Shown here in pieces: positions 6,573 to 14,522 of a DNA stretch of 21,709 bases (its first letter is position 1; each line of letters begins with the position of its first letter). Source of the stretch: Mageeibacillus sp. UBA1243 (GTDB taxonomy: Bacteria; Bacillota; Clostridia; UBA1212); assembly GCA_002308595.1 (NCBI GenBank), contig DBWH01000057.1, positions 1,240 to 22,948 on the forward strand, read 5' to 3'. The translations under genes and the position numbers were made by a program. Under the pieces are notes generated by a model that saw nothing but the letters and a program-made list of their open reading frames with translations, had not been told where the DNA came from and did not search any database.

Positions 6573-8438
6573 ATGGATTTCATTAACGTGCAGGAAGCAG
6601 CTGAAAAATGGCAATCGGACGAGCGCAGTATCACGAGACTTTGTCGCGACGGCAGAGTTCCCGGCGCTGTTAAAGACAACGGGAAGTGGCTTATTCCCGC
6701 AAATGCAGACAGACCGAAAGACGGACGAAGGAAGAAAAAATCATTGGCGGTATTTCGGAAGCCGCTCCCTATCGGAGTTTCGGATTTCAAAGAGGCCGTC
6801 AGCCGATACTATTACGTCGACAAGACAGAACTCATCAAGGATATTCTTGACGATCTGCCAAAGGTCAGTTTGTTCACGCGGCCCCGTCGTTTCGGCAAGA
6901 CCCTGACGATGGATATGCTTCGTGTGTTTTTCGAGAAGAGCGAAGAGGATACCTCACGTTATTTTGCTGACAAAAAAATATGGACATACGGGGAGAAATA
7001 CACTTCTTATCAGGGAAAATACCCCGTGATTTACCTGTCTTTTAAGGATGTAAAGTTCGATACGTGGGAAGACACCATCGCCAAAATGAAGTCGCTTTTT
7101 CAGGCCGAGTTCATCCGCCACAAGGAGATAATAGGCGCCGGAACGAAAGCGGATCAATATGAGATTAACTATTACAACAGGATGCTTTTGTGCACCGAGA
7201 CGGAGGTTGAACTGACTGAGGCGTTTACAAGATTGTCGAAGATGCTCCACGACTTTCACGGGATTGCCCCGGTCATTATCATTGACGAATACGACACCCC
7301 GATACAGCAGGGTTATGCGAAAAACTACTACGAAAAAATAATTCTGTTTATGCGCAATCTGTTTTCGGGCGGATTCAAAGACAATTCACATCTTTCGTTC
7401 GGCTTTGTGACGGGAATTTTGCGTGTCGCAAAAGAAAGCATCTTCAGCGGCATGAATAACTTCGTTGATAACTCGGTTCTGAATGAACGCTACAGTACGT
7501 ATTTCGGATTTACCAAAGACGAAGTTAAAACAATCCTTTCGGCTTACGGAAAGAGAAACAAGCTCGGCGAAGCGTGCGAGTGGTACGACGGATACCGTTT
7601 CGGGTCGAACGAAATATTCAATCCGTGGTCGGTCATCAGCTATATCAACAACGAGTGCACACCGCAGGCATACTGGCAGAATACGGGAAGCAACGACATC
7701 ATCCGTCAGATCGTCCTGGATGCTCCGGTTGAAACAAAGGAAAAACTGCAGACCCTGCTGGAGGGAAAACCGGTCCTTGCCGATATCGACACGTCCGTCA
7801 TTTATCCCGAAATAAAGGACAATCCGCAGACGATATTCAGCTTCCTGCTCATTGCCGGCTATCTGAAACTGAACAAGAGCCCGAACGTTGCCGGAACGCC
7901 TTTTTATTACGTATCCATCCCCAACAAGGAGATAGAACGGATTTACGGGAAGGAGATACTGTCTGCGATTGGCGATTTCCGGACACAGTCCACGGCGTCA
8001 TCCATTCAGCAGGCGATTATCGACAATGATATTGCCGGGATGCGCAGGCATCTTGAACACTACCTCAAGCAGACCGTCAGCTTCTTTGACACCTCAAACG
8101 AAAGCTTCTACCACGGCCTGATGCTTGGCCTATACGCCGTTATGAACGACCTCTACAGCGTGACTTCCAACCGCGAGGCGGGTAACGGACGGTTCGATAT
8201 TCAGATGGTGCCCTTGAGCAAAAATATGCCCGCGATAATAATCGAACTGAAGGTCTTGTCTTCTGAAACCGCCAATGAAAAGACGATAACAGAGCAGCTT
8301 CAGGCCCTGTCCCGGGACGCACTGCTGCAAATCGATGAAAAAGAATATGCGCTTCCTCTTGAGGAACGGGGGCTGAGCATTATGAAACTCGGCATAGCCT
8401 TCTACAAAAAGCAGGCGGAAGTTGCCTGCAAAATGTGA
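6573..8438 (+). CDS. HTH - AAA-ATPase-like - PD-(D/E)XK nuclease fusion protein
   Basis: A 621-residue protein with three parts. Residues 1-45 form a MerR/excisionase-like helix-turn-helix (VQEAAEKW, TRLCRDGRVPGAVK, GKWLIP), followed by a basic linker (DGRRKKK). Residues about 65-330 are the AAA-ATPase-like domain (PF09820 type), with the characteristic YYVDKTELIKDIL entry, Walker A RPRRFGKT at 103-110 and Walker B VIIIDEYDTP at 234-243. The C-terminus has a PD-(D/E)XK nuclease signature (PF08011/DUF1703 type): GRFD (D542) and IIIELK (E558, K560). ATPase-nuclease proteins of this kind are numerous in gut anaerobes, but their role is not established; the fused HTH is less usual. The gene stands alone with its own repeat-bearing promoter, which suggests autoregulation. 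ACAGGAG eight bases before the ATG sets the start. Confidence 0.88.
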   Translation: MDFINVQEAAEKWQSDERSITRLCRDGRVPGAVKDNGKWLIPANADRPKDGRRKKKSLAVFRKPLPIGVSDFKEAVSRYYYVDKTELIKDILDDLPKVSLFTRPRRFGKTLTMDMLRVFFEKSEEDTSRYFADKKIWTYGEKYTSYQGKYPVIYLSFKDVKFDTWEDTIAKMKSLFQAEFIRHKEIIGAGTKADQYEINYYNRMLLCTETEVELTEAFTRLSKMLHDFHGIAPVIIIDEYDTPIQQGYAKNYYEKIILFMRNLFSGGFKDNSHLSFGFVTGILRVAKESIFSGMNNFVDNSVLNERYSTYFGFTKDEVKTILSAYGKRNKLGEACEWYDGYRFGSNEIFNPWSVISYINNECTPQAYWQNTGSNDIIRQIVLDAPVETKEKLQTLLEGKPVLADIDTSVIYPEIKDNPQTIFSFLLIAGYLKLNKSPNVAGTPFYYVSIPNKEIERIYGKEILSAIGDFRTQSTASSIQQAIIDNDIAGMRRHLEHYLKQTVSFFDTSNESFYHGLMLGLYAVMNDLYSVTSNREAGNGRFDIQMVPLSKNMPAIIIELKVLSSETANEKTITEQLQALSRDALLQIDEKEYALPLEERGLSIMKLGIAFYKKQAEVACKM

Positions 8439-8510
8439 AAGACTTTAGCGGTTTTTGATGGTACAATAACAGGTGAAAACTTGTGACTGAGAGCTTCTGA
8501 GAGGCTAAAA

Positions 8511-8528
8511 GGCGGGCAAAGGACCGCC
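8511..8528 (+). promoter_or_regulatory. Small hairpin with the ribosome site in its loop
   Basis: GGCGG (8511-8515) can pair with CCGCC (8524-8528). The loop holds AAAGGA (8518-8523 region), the only plausible ribosome site for the GTG at 8532. It could modulate translation of the membrane protein. The stem is only five base pairs, so it may be incidental. Confidence 0.3.
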
Positions 8529-8531
8529 AAT

Positions 8532-11015
8532 GTGAAAACGATGAATGATCTGAGGAAAGAAAAAAGATACGGCTATCTCGGCCGGACGGCGCTTCTTGCG
8601 GCCGCCGCGGCTGTATTGGCTATTCTTCCGGCGCTCATTGCCGGCAGGGGAATGCTCCTGCTCTCCGACGATTTTACGTGGCAGCAGCAGATTTTCGGCA
8701 TCTACAACGTCTCACTGACGAGGTCGCCCGTTAACTGGAGCTGGCTCATTGACCTTGGCTCGGACCCGTCGACGTCTCTCAGCTTCTACAACTTAAACAG
8801 CCCGTTCACGCTCATAACGGCAATATTCCCCGCCGCTGCGGCGCCTTATCTCACGGCGCCCATGCTTGTGCTGAAGTATGTCACGGCCGCGGTCGGCGCC
8901 GCGATTTTTGCGAAAAAATTCGTTAAAAGCAAAAACGCGGCAATGCTTTGCGGCCTGTTTTACGCATTCTCCGGCATTCAGACGGTCAGCCTTCTTTTCC
9001 CGTTCCACGACTCGATGGCTCTTTTCCCGTGGCTGCTCGCGGCATTTGAAAAGCTGCTCGAAGGAAGGCCCCTTGTGTTTGCCGCGGCGGTTGCATTGTC
9101 GGCAATGACAAACTTCTACCTGTTCTTCGGCGAGGTCATCTTCATAGTGATCTGGTTTGTGTTCAGGGTGCTTTTAGTGAAGTCAGACGCAAAAACAAAG
9201 CTCTTCTCGTTCGGCAAGGTGCTGCTTGAGGGGGCGGTGGGAGTTGCATTGGCGGGTGTCGTGATACTGCCGTCAATACTTGCGGTCGCGTCAAATCCGC
9301 GCGTCGGTTCGCACGATTTCGGACTTTTCTACCACTTCACGCAGTACGTCACGATCCTTCAGGCCTACTTCATGCCCGCGGATGTCATGGGCTCCGGAAA
9401 CTACCTGTTCCAGCAGGGCTGCAGCTCTTGCGCGATGGCTCTGCCGTTTGCCGCGATGGCGCTCGTTTTCCCCTATATTAAGAAGAATTTCAAAAAGGCG
9501 AAGGCGTACCTGCCTGTCACCTTGGTTATAATCTCGCTCGTACCCGTTCTGAACGGCGCGTTCTCGTTCTTCAACACGCACTACTACGCCCGCTGGTTTT
9601 TCATGCCCGCGCTCGTCTTCTCGATGCTCTCGTGTGTGGTGATCGACAGGTACATTGGCGATGATGAGGAGCACGCTGCCGCCAATGCGACAGATTCCTA
9701 CACCAAAAAAGATATAGTTTTCGGCGCGACCGTGAACCTGGTCTGCGTCGTCCTCACAATGCTCATTGAGGTATCGGCGGTTCTCTACTACAAAGTGAGA
9801 GGCGTTGCGTCGATGACCGAAAACGTGAACGTTGCGATGCTCGTAATTTACGGATTTACAGGGCAGATTTTTGCTTTCGGAATGTTCGCGCTCGCGATAA
9901 AGACGGACCCGAAACGGTTTGCAAAAGTCCTCACGGCCTGCGTCCTTGCGGCGGGAATCCTCACCACGGGAGCCGCGGCATTCAGGTATTCGAAGGGCAC
10001 GCACGTTGCAAAGAACTACTACGAGGAAGGCATTGACAATATGGTGGGCGAGATAGGCGCCGAAAAAGCCAAGGCGATTCTGACGTCGTCCGGCGGCATT
10101 GCAAAACTGCTTCCTCAGGACAGAAACTACAGGATGCGCTATGATTTCCACGAGGAGGGCACGGCTTATTTTGCGGACTCGTTTGACAACGTCTCCATGC
10201 TGACAGGCGTCCCGTCCGTGAACTCGTTCATAAGCACTGTCGAAGGCGGCCTTTTTACGTTCTACGACCTCATCGGAAGTCCCAGAAACGTCACGACGAC
10301 CGGCAGCTTTTCCGAGCCCGAGATGGCTCTCCTGTCGGCAAGGTTCTACCTCACCTCAAACAGGGACGGAGGCCCCGCCGGCGGCACAAAATTTGCGGAA
10401 TACAGGTACCCGGACGGCAGCACAATTTACGTTTTCGAGTACAAAAACTTCATTCCGATGGGCTTTACCTACACAAGTTACGTGACGCCCGAAGAGCTCA
10501 GAACGCTCCCCGAGGACCAAAGGGCGCTCGCAATGCTCTCGCACATAGTCCTTGAAGAGGAAGACGCCAAGGCGATAGGCATCGCGCACGGAAATATTGA
10601 AAGCATTATGACGCTTGAAACCGCCGCAGGAACAAGGCAGCAGTCGGCCGCCGGGTCGTTTGAAATGACGGACAACGGTTTCAAGGCGGTGTTTGAGACC
10701 GGCGCGCCCTGCGTCGCGTTTGTCAGCGCGCCGTACTCAACAGGCTTCACGATAAAAATCAACGGCGAAACCGCCAAGGCATACGAGTCAGCAGGCCTCA
10801 TCGCAATACCCCTTGCGGCAGGCGTCAGCACGGTCGAAGCGGTCTACAGCACCCCCGGCGGCAACGCGGGAATGATCCTTACAGGCACGGGAATCGTTGT
10901 CGGCGCCTCGGAGATGATAGCGGTGATTCTTTTCCAAAAGAAGAGAAAAAGAAACCTTGAAGGGAACCCAGGTATTAACAACGGCAAGGGTTTGGAATAT
11001 AATCAGCCCGAATAA
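8532..11015 (+). CDS. YfhO family multi-pass membrane protein
   Basis: An 827-residue integral membrane protein matching the YfhO family (GT-C-like fold). YfhO-type proteins are implicated in glycosylation of cell-wall or lipid-linked polymers in Bacillota. The first membrane helix spans about 17-38, followed by the family-typical LLSDDFTWQQQ loop with an acidic pair. Many helices follow to about residue 485, then a long extracytoplasmic soluble region (about 490-770). A last helix (about 776-800) is followed by a basic cytoplasmic tail (KKRKR). GTG 8532 is preferred because AAAGGA lies nine bases upstream; ATG 8541 would be 18 away. The product probably works at the cell envelope with lipid-linked sugar donors. 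The donor and acceptor are unknown. Confidence 0.85.
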   Translation: MKTMNDLRKEKRYGYLGRTALLAAAAAVLAILPALIAGRGMLLLSDDFTWQQQIFGIYNVSLTRSPVNWSWLIDLGSDPSTSLSFYNLNSPFTLITAIFPAAAAPYLTAPMLVLKYVTAAVGAAIFAKKFVKSKNAAMLCGLFYAFSGIQTVSLLFPFHDSMALFPWLLAAFEKLLEGRPLVFAAAVALSAMTNFYLFFGEVIFIVIWFVFRVLLVKSDAKTKLFSFGKVLLEGAVGVALAGVVILPSILAVASNPRVGSHDFGLFYHFTQYVTILQAYFMPADVMGSGNYLFQQGCSSCAMALPFAAMALVFPYIKKNFKKAKAYLPVTLVIISLVPVLNGAFSFFNTHYYARWFFMPALVFSMLSCVVIDRYIGDDEEHAAANATDSYTKKDIVFGATVNLVCVVLTMLIEVSAVLYYKVRGVASMTENVNVAMLVIYGFTGQIFAFGMFALAIKTDPKRFAKVLTACVLAAGILTTGAAAFRYSKGTHVAKNYYEEGIDNMVGEIGAEKAKAILTSSGGIAKLLPQDRNYRMRYDFHEEGTAYFADSFDNVSMLTGVPSVNSFISTVEGGLFTFYDLIGSPRNVTTTGSFSEPEMALLSARFYLTSNRDGGPAGGTKFAEYRYPDGSTIYVFEYKNFIPMGFTYTSYVTPEELRTLPEDQRALAMLSHIVLEEEDAKAIGIAHGNIESIMTLETAAGTRQQSAAGSFEMTDNGFKAVFETGAPCVAFVSAPYSTGFTIKINGETAKAYESAGLIAIPLAAGVSTVEAVYSTPGGNAGMILTGTGIVVGASEMIAVILFQKKRKRNLEGNPGINNGKGLEYNQPE

Positions 11016-11054
11016 TAAAGAAAGGACGGTCCGGGATTTTCCCGGGTACAGAAA

Positions 11055-11393
11055 ATGGCAGTTAAAGACGATTGGAAAGAATTCGGCGGAGATACGGGCA
11101 AGGCTTTCAAAGGCCTCGGAAAGGCAATCGCCAAGTCCGTGAAAAAAGGCTTCAACAAGGCAAGCGGCGACGACCCCAAGCCCGGTGAGGAGGAGCCGGA
11201 TCTGCGGAAAGACTGGAGCGGCGTCGGTCACAGCTTCGGCGATGCCGGCAAGGCAATCGGCAAGGCCTTCTCAAGCACAGCCAAAAAGGTCGTAAAGGAC
11301 AAAGATGACGCCAAGGCCGCCGGCAGCGACGGTGCCGCCGCCGAAGCTTCCGCGGGTGAGACCCCCGCGGACGAGGTCGTAGACGACGTCTGA
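11055..11393 (+). CDS. Small charged protein with an internal duplication, unknown function
   Basis: A 112-residue protein without a signal peptide or membrane helix. It contains two related amphipathic segments: residues 6-34 (DDWKEFGGDTGKAFKGLGKA...) and 52-80 (KDWSGVGHSFGDAGKAIGKA...), sharing the pattern DW-x(4-5)-G-x-x-GKA-x-x-x-GKA followed by a lysine-rich helix. The last 30 residues are alanine- and acid-rich and probably disordered. Small proteins with such W-G-K repeats occur in clostridial genomes as uncharacterised genes; membrane-surface or DNA-compacting roles are both conceivable. It lies 39 bases after yfhO with a small CCGGG/CCCGG hairpin (about 11031-11046) in the gap and no strong ribosome site, so translation may depend on the upstream gene. 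Confidence 0.7.
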   Translation: MAVKDDWKEFGGDTGKAFKGLGKAIAKSVKKGFNKASGDDPKPGEEEPDLRKDWSGVGHSFGDAGKAIGKAFSSTAKKVVKDKDDAKAAGSDGAAAEASAGETPADEVVDDV

Positions 11394-11398
11394 CCGAC

Positions 11399-11429
11399 GC
11401 CGCCCGGTGCCGCACGCGGCACCGGCGGC
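11399..11429. repeat. GC-rich inverted repeat just after the small gene
   Basis: GCCGCC (11399-11404), one unpaired C, and GGTGCCGC (11406-11413) are mirrored by GCGGCACC (11416-11423) and GGCGGC (11424-11429). The TTTTT run (11441-11445) is 12 bases downstream rather than adjacent, so it may be a weak terminator or an RNA-stabilising hairpin. Confidence 0.5.
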
Positions 11430-11452
11430 AGGCCAAACTGTTTTTAAAATCG

Positions 11453-11496
11453 CAGGCCGGGGAGCGCCTTGACAGGACCCCCGGCCTGTGATTTTT
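11453..11496 (+). terminator. Rho-independent terminator
   Basis: A perfect ten-base stem, CAGGCCGGGG (11453-11462) with CCCCGGCCTG (11479-11488), has a 16-base loop and is followed by TGA and TTTTT (11492-11496). It ends the yfhO/small-protein transcript and insulates the next promoter. Confidence 0.75.
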
Positions 11497-11602
11497 GCGC
11501 GGCGCCGTTTGAAACCGGACTTGCGCTCCATCGCGCCGCGCTGCGCAAAAACTGCGCACGATTGCGCTTTTTTGCGCAAAAACGCTTGATAATTGCGCGC
11601 AA
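11496..11602 (+). repeat. Helically phased TGCGC array (operator-like)
   Basis: TGCGC begins at 11496, 11522, 11542, 11553, 11563, 11573 and 11594. From 11522 on the spacings are 20, 11, 10, 10 and 21, that is one or two turns of the DNA helix, so the boxes face the same side. Several are in palindromic form: TGCGCA at 11542, 11553 and 11573, and TTGCGCGCAA at 11593-11602. The array brackets the -35 box and enters the promoter spacer. The downstream gene encodes an XRE-type HTH protein, the natural candidate to bind it. Confidence 0.7.
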
Positions 11603-11614
11603 ATGAGGTATAAT
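11586..11614 (+). promoter_or_regulatory. Sigma70-type promoter of the XRE-ATPase-nuclease gene
   Basis: TTGATA (11586-11591), a 17-base spacer and consensus TATAAT (11609-11614). A TGCGC box lies just upstream of the -35 and another inside the spacer. The expected start point (about 11621) coincides with the ribosome site AGGGAG (11621-11626), so the leader would be extremely short. Confidence 0.8.
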
Positions 11615-11635
11615 GACAGCAGGGAGATGATGAAT

Positions 11636-13345
11636 GTGGCTCAGAAACTGAAGGAAATCCGGATAAACAAGGGGCTGACGCAGGTTGAGGCGGCGGAGGC
11701 CATTGGCGTGTCGAGAAGGACCTACCAGACTTTTGAAAAGGAAGAAGCCGTTGAAGACTTTTCGAAGTACGAATACTGCTGCGAAAAGCTGGCGGAGTAT
11801 GAGCCCTTAAAAACGTTTTCTCTGAGGACCAGCGCGGTTTACGGGAAGGACCTGAAGGCGCTAACTTCCAAGGTCAGAGGCTACAGGAAAAGGTTCTGCT
11901 TTGAAAAGCTTCTCAGGTATATGAAAGGCGATTACAGGGGCGCCGTCTGCATCCTTTACGGACTGAGAAGGACCGGTAAGACCACGCTGCTTTTCCAGCT
12001 GATCAACACCCTTGACGAGAACAGGACTGCCTACATAAAGGTCAGCGACAGGAACACGATGGCGGATCTCGTGAAGGACATTGACGTGCTCCGGGGTGCC
12101 GGATTCAGGAACATAATCATCGACGAGATTACGCTTCTTGAGGATTTTATCGATTCCGCGGCGGTTCTTTCGGACATCTACTCGATGATGGGGCTCAAGA
12201 TCGTTCTCTCCGGCACGGACTCGCTCGGCTTTGCTTTTTCGGACAGGGAGGAACTTTTCGACAGGAATCTGATGATCCGCACCTCGTATATCTCATTCAG
12301 GGAGTTTTACGAAGTTTTAGGGATAAAAGACATTGACACCTACATCGAGTACGGCGGGACTCTGAAGGCGGAGAACATAAGCTTTGACGACCCCGATTAC
12401 AACAATGAGGAGACGGCTTTCAGGGACGATGAGTCCACAAGGAAGTACATTGACAGCGCGATTGCGGGAAACATTCAGAGGTCGCTCAGAAACAGCCGTT
12501 TCGGCACGGGATTTGTGCATCTGCGACAGCTCTACGAAAAAGGCGAACTCACCAATGCAATAAACCGCATCATCCAAAGCATGAACCACGACTTCCTCGT
12601 GAGCGTCATTGAGGAGAAATTCAGGTCGAGCGACCTCGGTTCCGCAAGGCAGCTGCTCCTTAAGAGCAAATCGCCGGAAGTGAGGACCGCGCTCTACGAC
12701 ATTGATACCGAAAAGGTCACTGAGAGGCTCAAGGAACTCATTGGCGTCAGGGAGAAAGAGGAACTGAGCGTTCCGGTCGACGCGGCGGGACTTGCACAGA
12801 TCAAAAGCTACCTCTATGCACTTGACCTCATCAAGGACGTGAGCGTTGTCTACGACGACGGAAGCGAGGAAAAGCGCGTTGTTTTCACACAGCCGGGCAT
12901 GAGATATTCGATCACGAAGGCCCTTGTGTACTCGCTCATGGCGGACGCATATTTCGGAAGCATGTCTTTTGCGGACAGGCAGGCCGTTATCGAAAAGATA
13001 CTCTCAGACGTCAAAGGCAGGATGCTCGAGGACATTGTGATCCTTGAAAAGACCCTTGAAAAAGGCAAAAACAGGAGCGCCTTCAAGTACAGGTCGCTGA
13101 AAGGCGGCGAGATCGATCTTGTCCTTTTCGATGCTGAGACGGGCACGTGCGGCGTGAATGAAATCAAATACTCAAAAACGAGGCATCCGGAGGCGCAGGC
13201 AAGGTTTTTGACAGACGCCGAGATGACCGGTTCTCTTGAGCGGAAATACGGCAGAATTGCGCAAAAACGCGTCTTATACAGGGGCGAGGCCGCGCAGGAG
13301 GGCGATATAGCTTATATCAACGTTGAAGATTATCTGATTTCTTGA
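11636..13345 (+). CDS. XRE HTH - P-loop ATPase - PD-(D/E)XK nuclease fusion protein
   Basis: A 569-residue protein if it starts at GTG 11636, nine bases after AGGGAG. In-frame ATGs at 11627 and 11630 are too close to that site, and ATG 11603 lies upstream of the -10 box, so it cannot be on the main transcript. Residues 1-55 are an XRE/Cro helix-turn-helix (KLKEIRINKGLTQVEAAEAI, then GVSRRTYQTFE). Residues about 100-250 are an AAA/STAND-like ATPase of the AAA_14/DUF4143-related group, with Walker A GLRRTGKTT (109-117) and Walker B NIIIDE (159-164). The C-terminus has GGEIDLV (E492, D494) and NEIKYS (E509, K511), a PD-(D/E)XK nuclease signature. The role of this ATPase group is unsettled. The HTH and phased operator-like array point to autoregulation. 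It stands alone between a terminator and the next promoter. Confidence 0.87.
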   Translation: MAQKLKEIRINKGLTQVEAAEAIGVSRRTYQTFEKEEAVEDFSKYEYCCEKLAEYEPLKTFSLRTSAVYGKDLKALTSKVRGYRKRFCFEKLLRYMKGDYRGAVCILYGLRRTGKTTLLFQLINTLDENRTAYIKVSDRNTMADLVKDIDVLRGAGFRNIIIDEITLLEDFIDSAAVLSDIYSMMGLKIVLSGTDSLGFAFSDREELFDRNLMIRTSYISFREFYEVLGIKDIDTYIEYGGTLKAENISFDDPDYNNEETAFRDDESTRKYIDSAIAGNIQRSLRNSRFGTGFVHLRQLYEKGELTNAINRIIQSMNHDFLVSVIEEKFRSSDLGSARQLLLKSKSPEVRTALYDIDTEKVTERLKELIGVREKEELSVPVDAAGLAQIKSYLYALDLIKDVSVVYDDGSEEKRVVFTQPGMRYSITKALVYSLMADAYFGSMSFADRQAVIEKILSDVKGRMLEDIVILEKTLEKGKNRSAFKYRSLKGGEIDLVLFDAETGTCGVNEIKYSKTRHPEAQARFLTDAEMTGSLERKYGRIAQKRVLYRGEAAQEGDIAYINVEDYLIS

Positions 13346-13370
13346 CTAAGCCCCTTAAATTATATAAAAT
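13342..13370 (+). promoter_or_regulatory. Sigma70-type promoter of the M24 peptidase operon
   Basis: TTGACT (13342-13347), a 17-base spacer and TAAAAT (13365-13370). The -35 overlaps the stop codon of the upstream ATPase-nuclease gene. I see no terminator between them, so read-through is possible. Confidence 0.65.
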
Positions 13371-13430
13371 TTTTACGTTATGCCGGAGACACGAAAAACC
13401 GGACAGAGAATGCATTAGAAGGTGATTTTT

Positions 13431-14513
13431 TTGGAACAGGAAAGAAGAGTTGTCACAGTCGTCAGAGAATTCCTCGCGGAAAAACAATATGACGCAATCA
13501 TAGTCAGCTCGTGGCAGAACGTTTACTACTGCAGCAGCTTCACCGGCTACGGCGACGCGCTGCTCCTTATAACCAAGGACAAGAAGTTCATCATCACCGA
13601 CTCGCGCTACTACGTGCAGGCCGAGAAGCAGTCGGGCGACTACGAGCTCGTGAAGGCGGGCGCGTGGGACCGCGGAGCTGTGGCGGACCTCATCCTCAGG
13701 GAAAACATCAAAAAAGTCGCTTACGAGGATCTTGCGGTGCTTTACACCATGTACGTGAACTTCTTCGAGAAGCTCGGCGTTGAACTCTTCGGCGTCGGCG
13801 ACCTTTTCTTAAGGTCCAGAGTCATCAAAACTCCCGAAGAAATCGCCAAGGTCGAGGCCGCGTGCGACCTCGCTTCCGCCGCTCTTGAAAGAACCTTCAA
13901 GTACATCAAGGCGGGCATCACCGAGATAGAGCTTGCCGCAAGACTTGAGTACGAGATGAGAAAAGCCGGCGCTGACAAGCCGTCGTTTGACACCATCATC
14001 GCGTCAGGCGTAAGAGGCAGCATGCCCCACGGAACGGCAAGCACAAAAGTCATTGAGGAAGGCGACGGCGTCACCATCGATTTCGGCGCTTTTTGCGACG
14101 GAATGTGCTCGGATATGACAAGAACGGTCTTTGTCGGAGAGCCTTCTGCTGAGATGCGCAAGATTTACGAAATCGTAAAAGAGGCGCAGCAGACCGCCAT
14201 TGACGGATACAAGCCCGGAATGAAGGGCAAAGATATGGACAAGCTCGCAAGGGACGTCATTGCAGGTTACGGCTACGGCGAGTATTTCGGCCACAGCCTC
14301 GGCCACGGCGTCGGAATCGACGTGCACGAGGGTGTTCCGGTCTCGCAGAGAGGCGAACAGGTGCTCGAGAAGGGCATGATCTTCAGCGTGGAACCCGGAA
14401 TCTACGTGCCGGGCCTTGGCGGTGTGAGGATTGAGGACCTTGTCACGATTGGCGACAACGGAAAGCTCAGAATGATCACCAAGGCGCCCGTGAGAGACCT
14501 CCTGGTGTTCTGA
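13431..14513 (+). CDS. M24 family Xaa-Pro aminopeptidase/dipeptidase
   Basis: A 360-residue protein in the usual length range. The N-terminal creatinase-like domain (about 1-125) is followed by the pita-bread catalytic domain with all five dinuclear metal ligands: TIDFGAFCDGMCSDMTRT (D217, D228), GHSLGHGVGIDVHEG (H292), FSVEPGIY (E321) and RIEDLV (E335). It releases N-terminal residues preceding proline, or splits X-Pro dipeptides, in the cytoplasm. I prefer TTG 13431, seven bases after AGAAGGTG; the in-frame GTG 13422 lies within that ribosome site. In many Bacillota this gene sits next to efp, but here it leads rsmD and coaD. Aminopeptidase and prolidase activity cannot be separated by sequence alone. 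Confidence 0.93.
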   Translation: MEQERRVVTVVREFLAEKQYDAIIVSSWQNVYYCSSFTGYGDALLLITKDKKFIITDSRYYVQAEKQSGDYELVKAGAWDRGAVADLILRENIKKVAYEDLAVLYTMYVNFFEKLGVELFGVGDLFLRSRVIKTPEEIAKVEAACDLASAALERTFKYIKAGITEIELAARLEYEMRKAGADKPSFDTIIASGVRGSMPHGTASTKVIEEGDGVTIDFGAFCDGMCSDMTRTVFVGEPSAEMRKIYEIVKEAQQTAIDGYKPGMKGKDMDKLARDVIAGYGYGEYFGHSLGHGVGIDVHEGVPVSQRGEQVLEKGMIFSVEPGIYVPGLGGVRIEDLVTIGDNGKLRMITKAPVRDLLVF

Positions 14514-14522
14514 GGACGCGGG

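Noticed and set aside
6432..6614. Short - strand ORF encoding MSNY repeats
   Set aside because: Its repeats are simply the translation of the TTTGACAT array; it has no ribosome site and overlaps the promoter.
9291..10151. A 286-codon open frame on the - strand within the yfhO gene
   Set aside because: It is an antisense shadow with histidine/arginine-rich content and no start signals.
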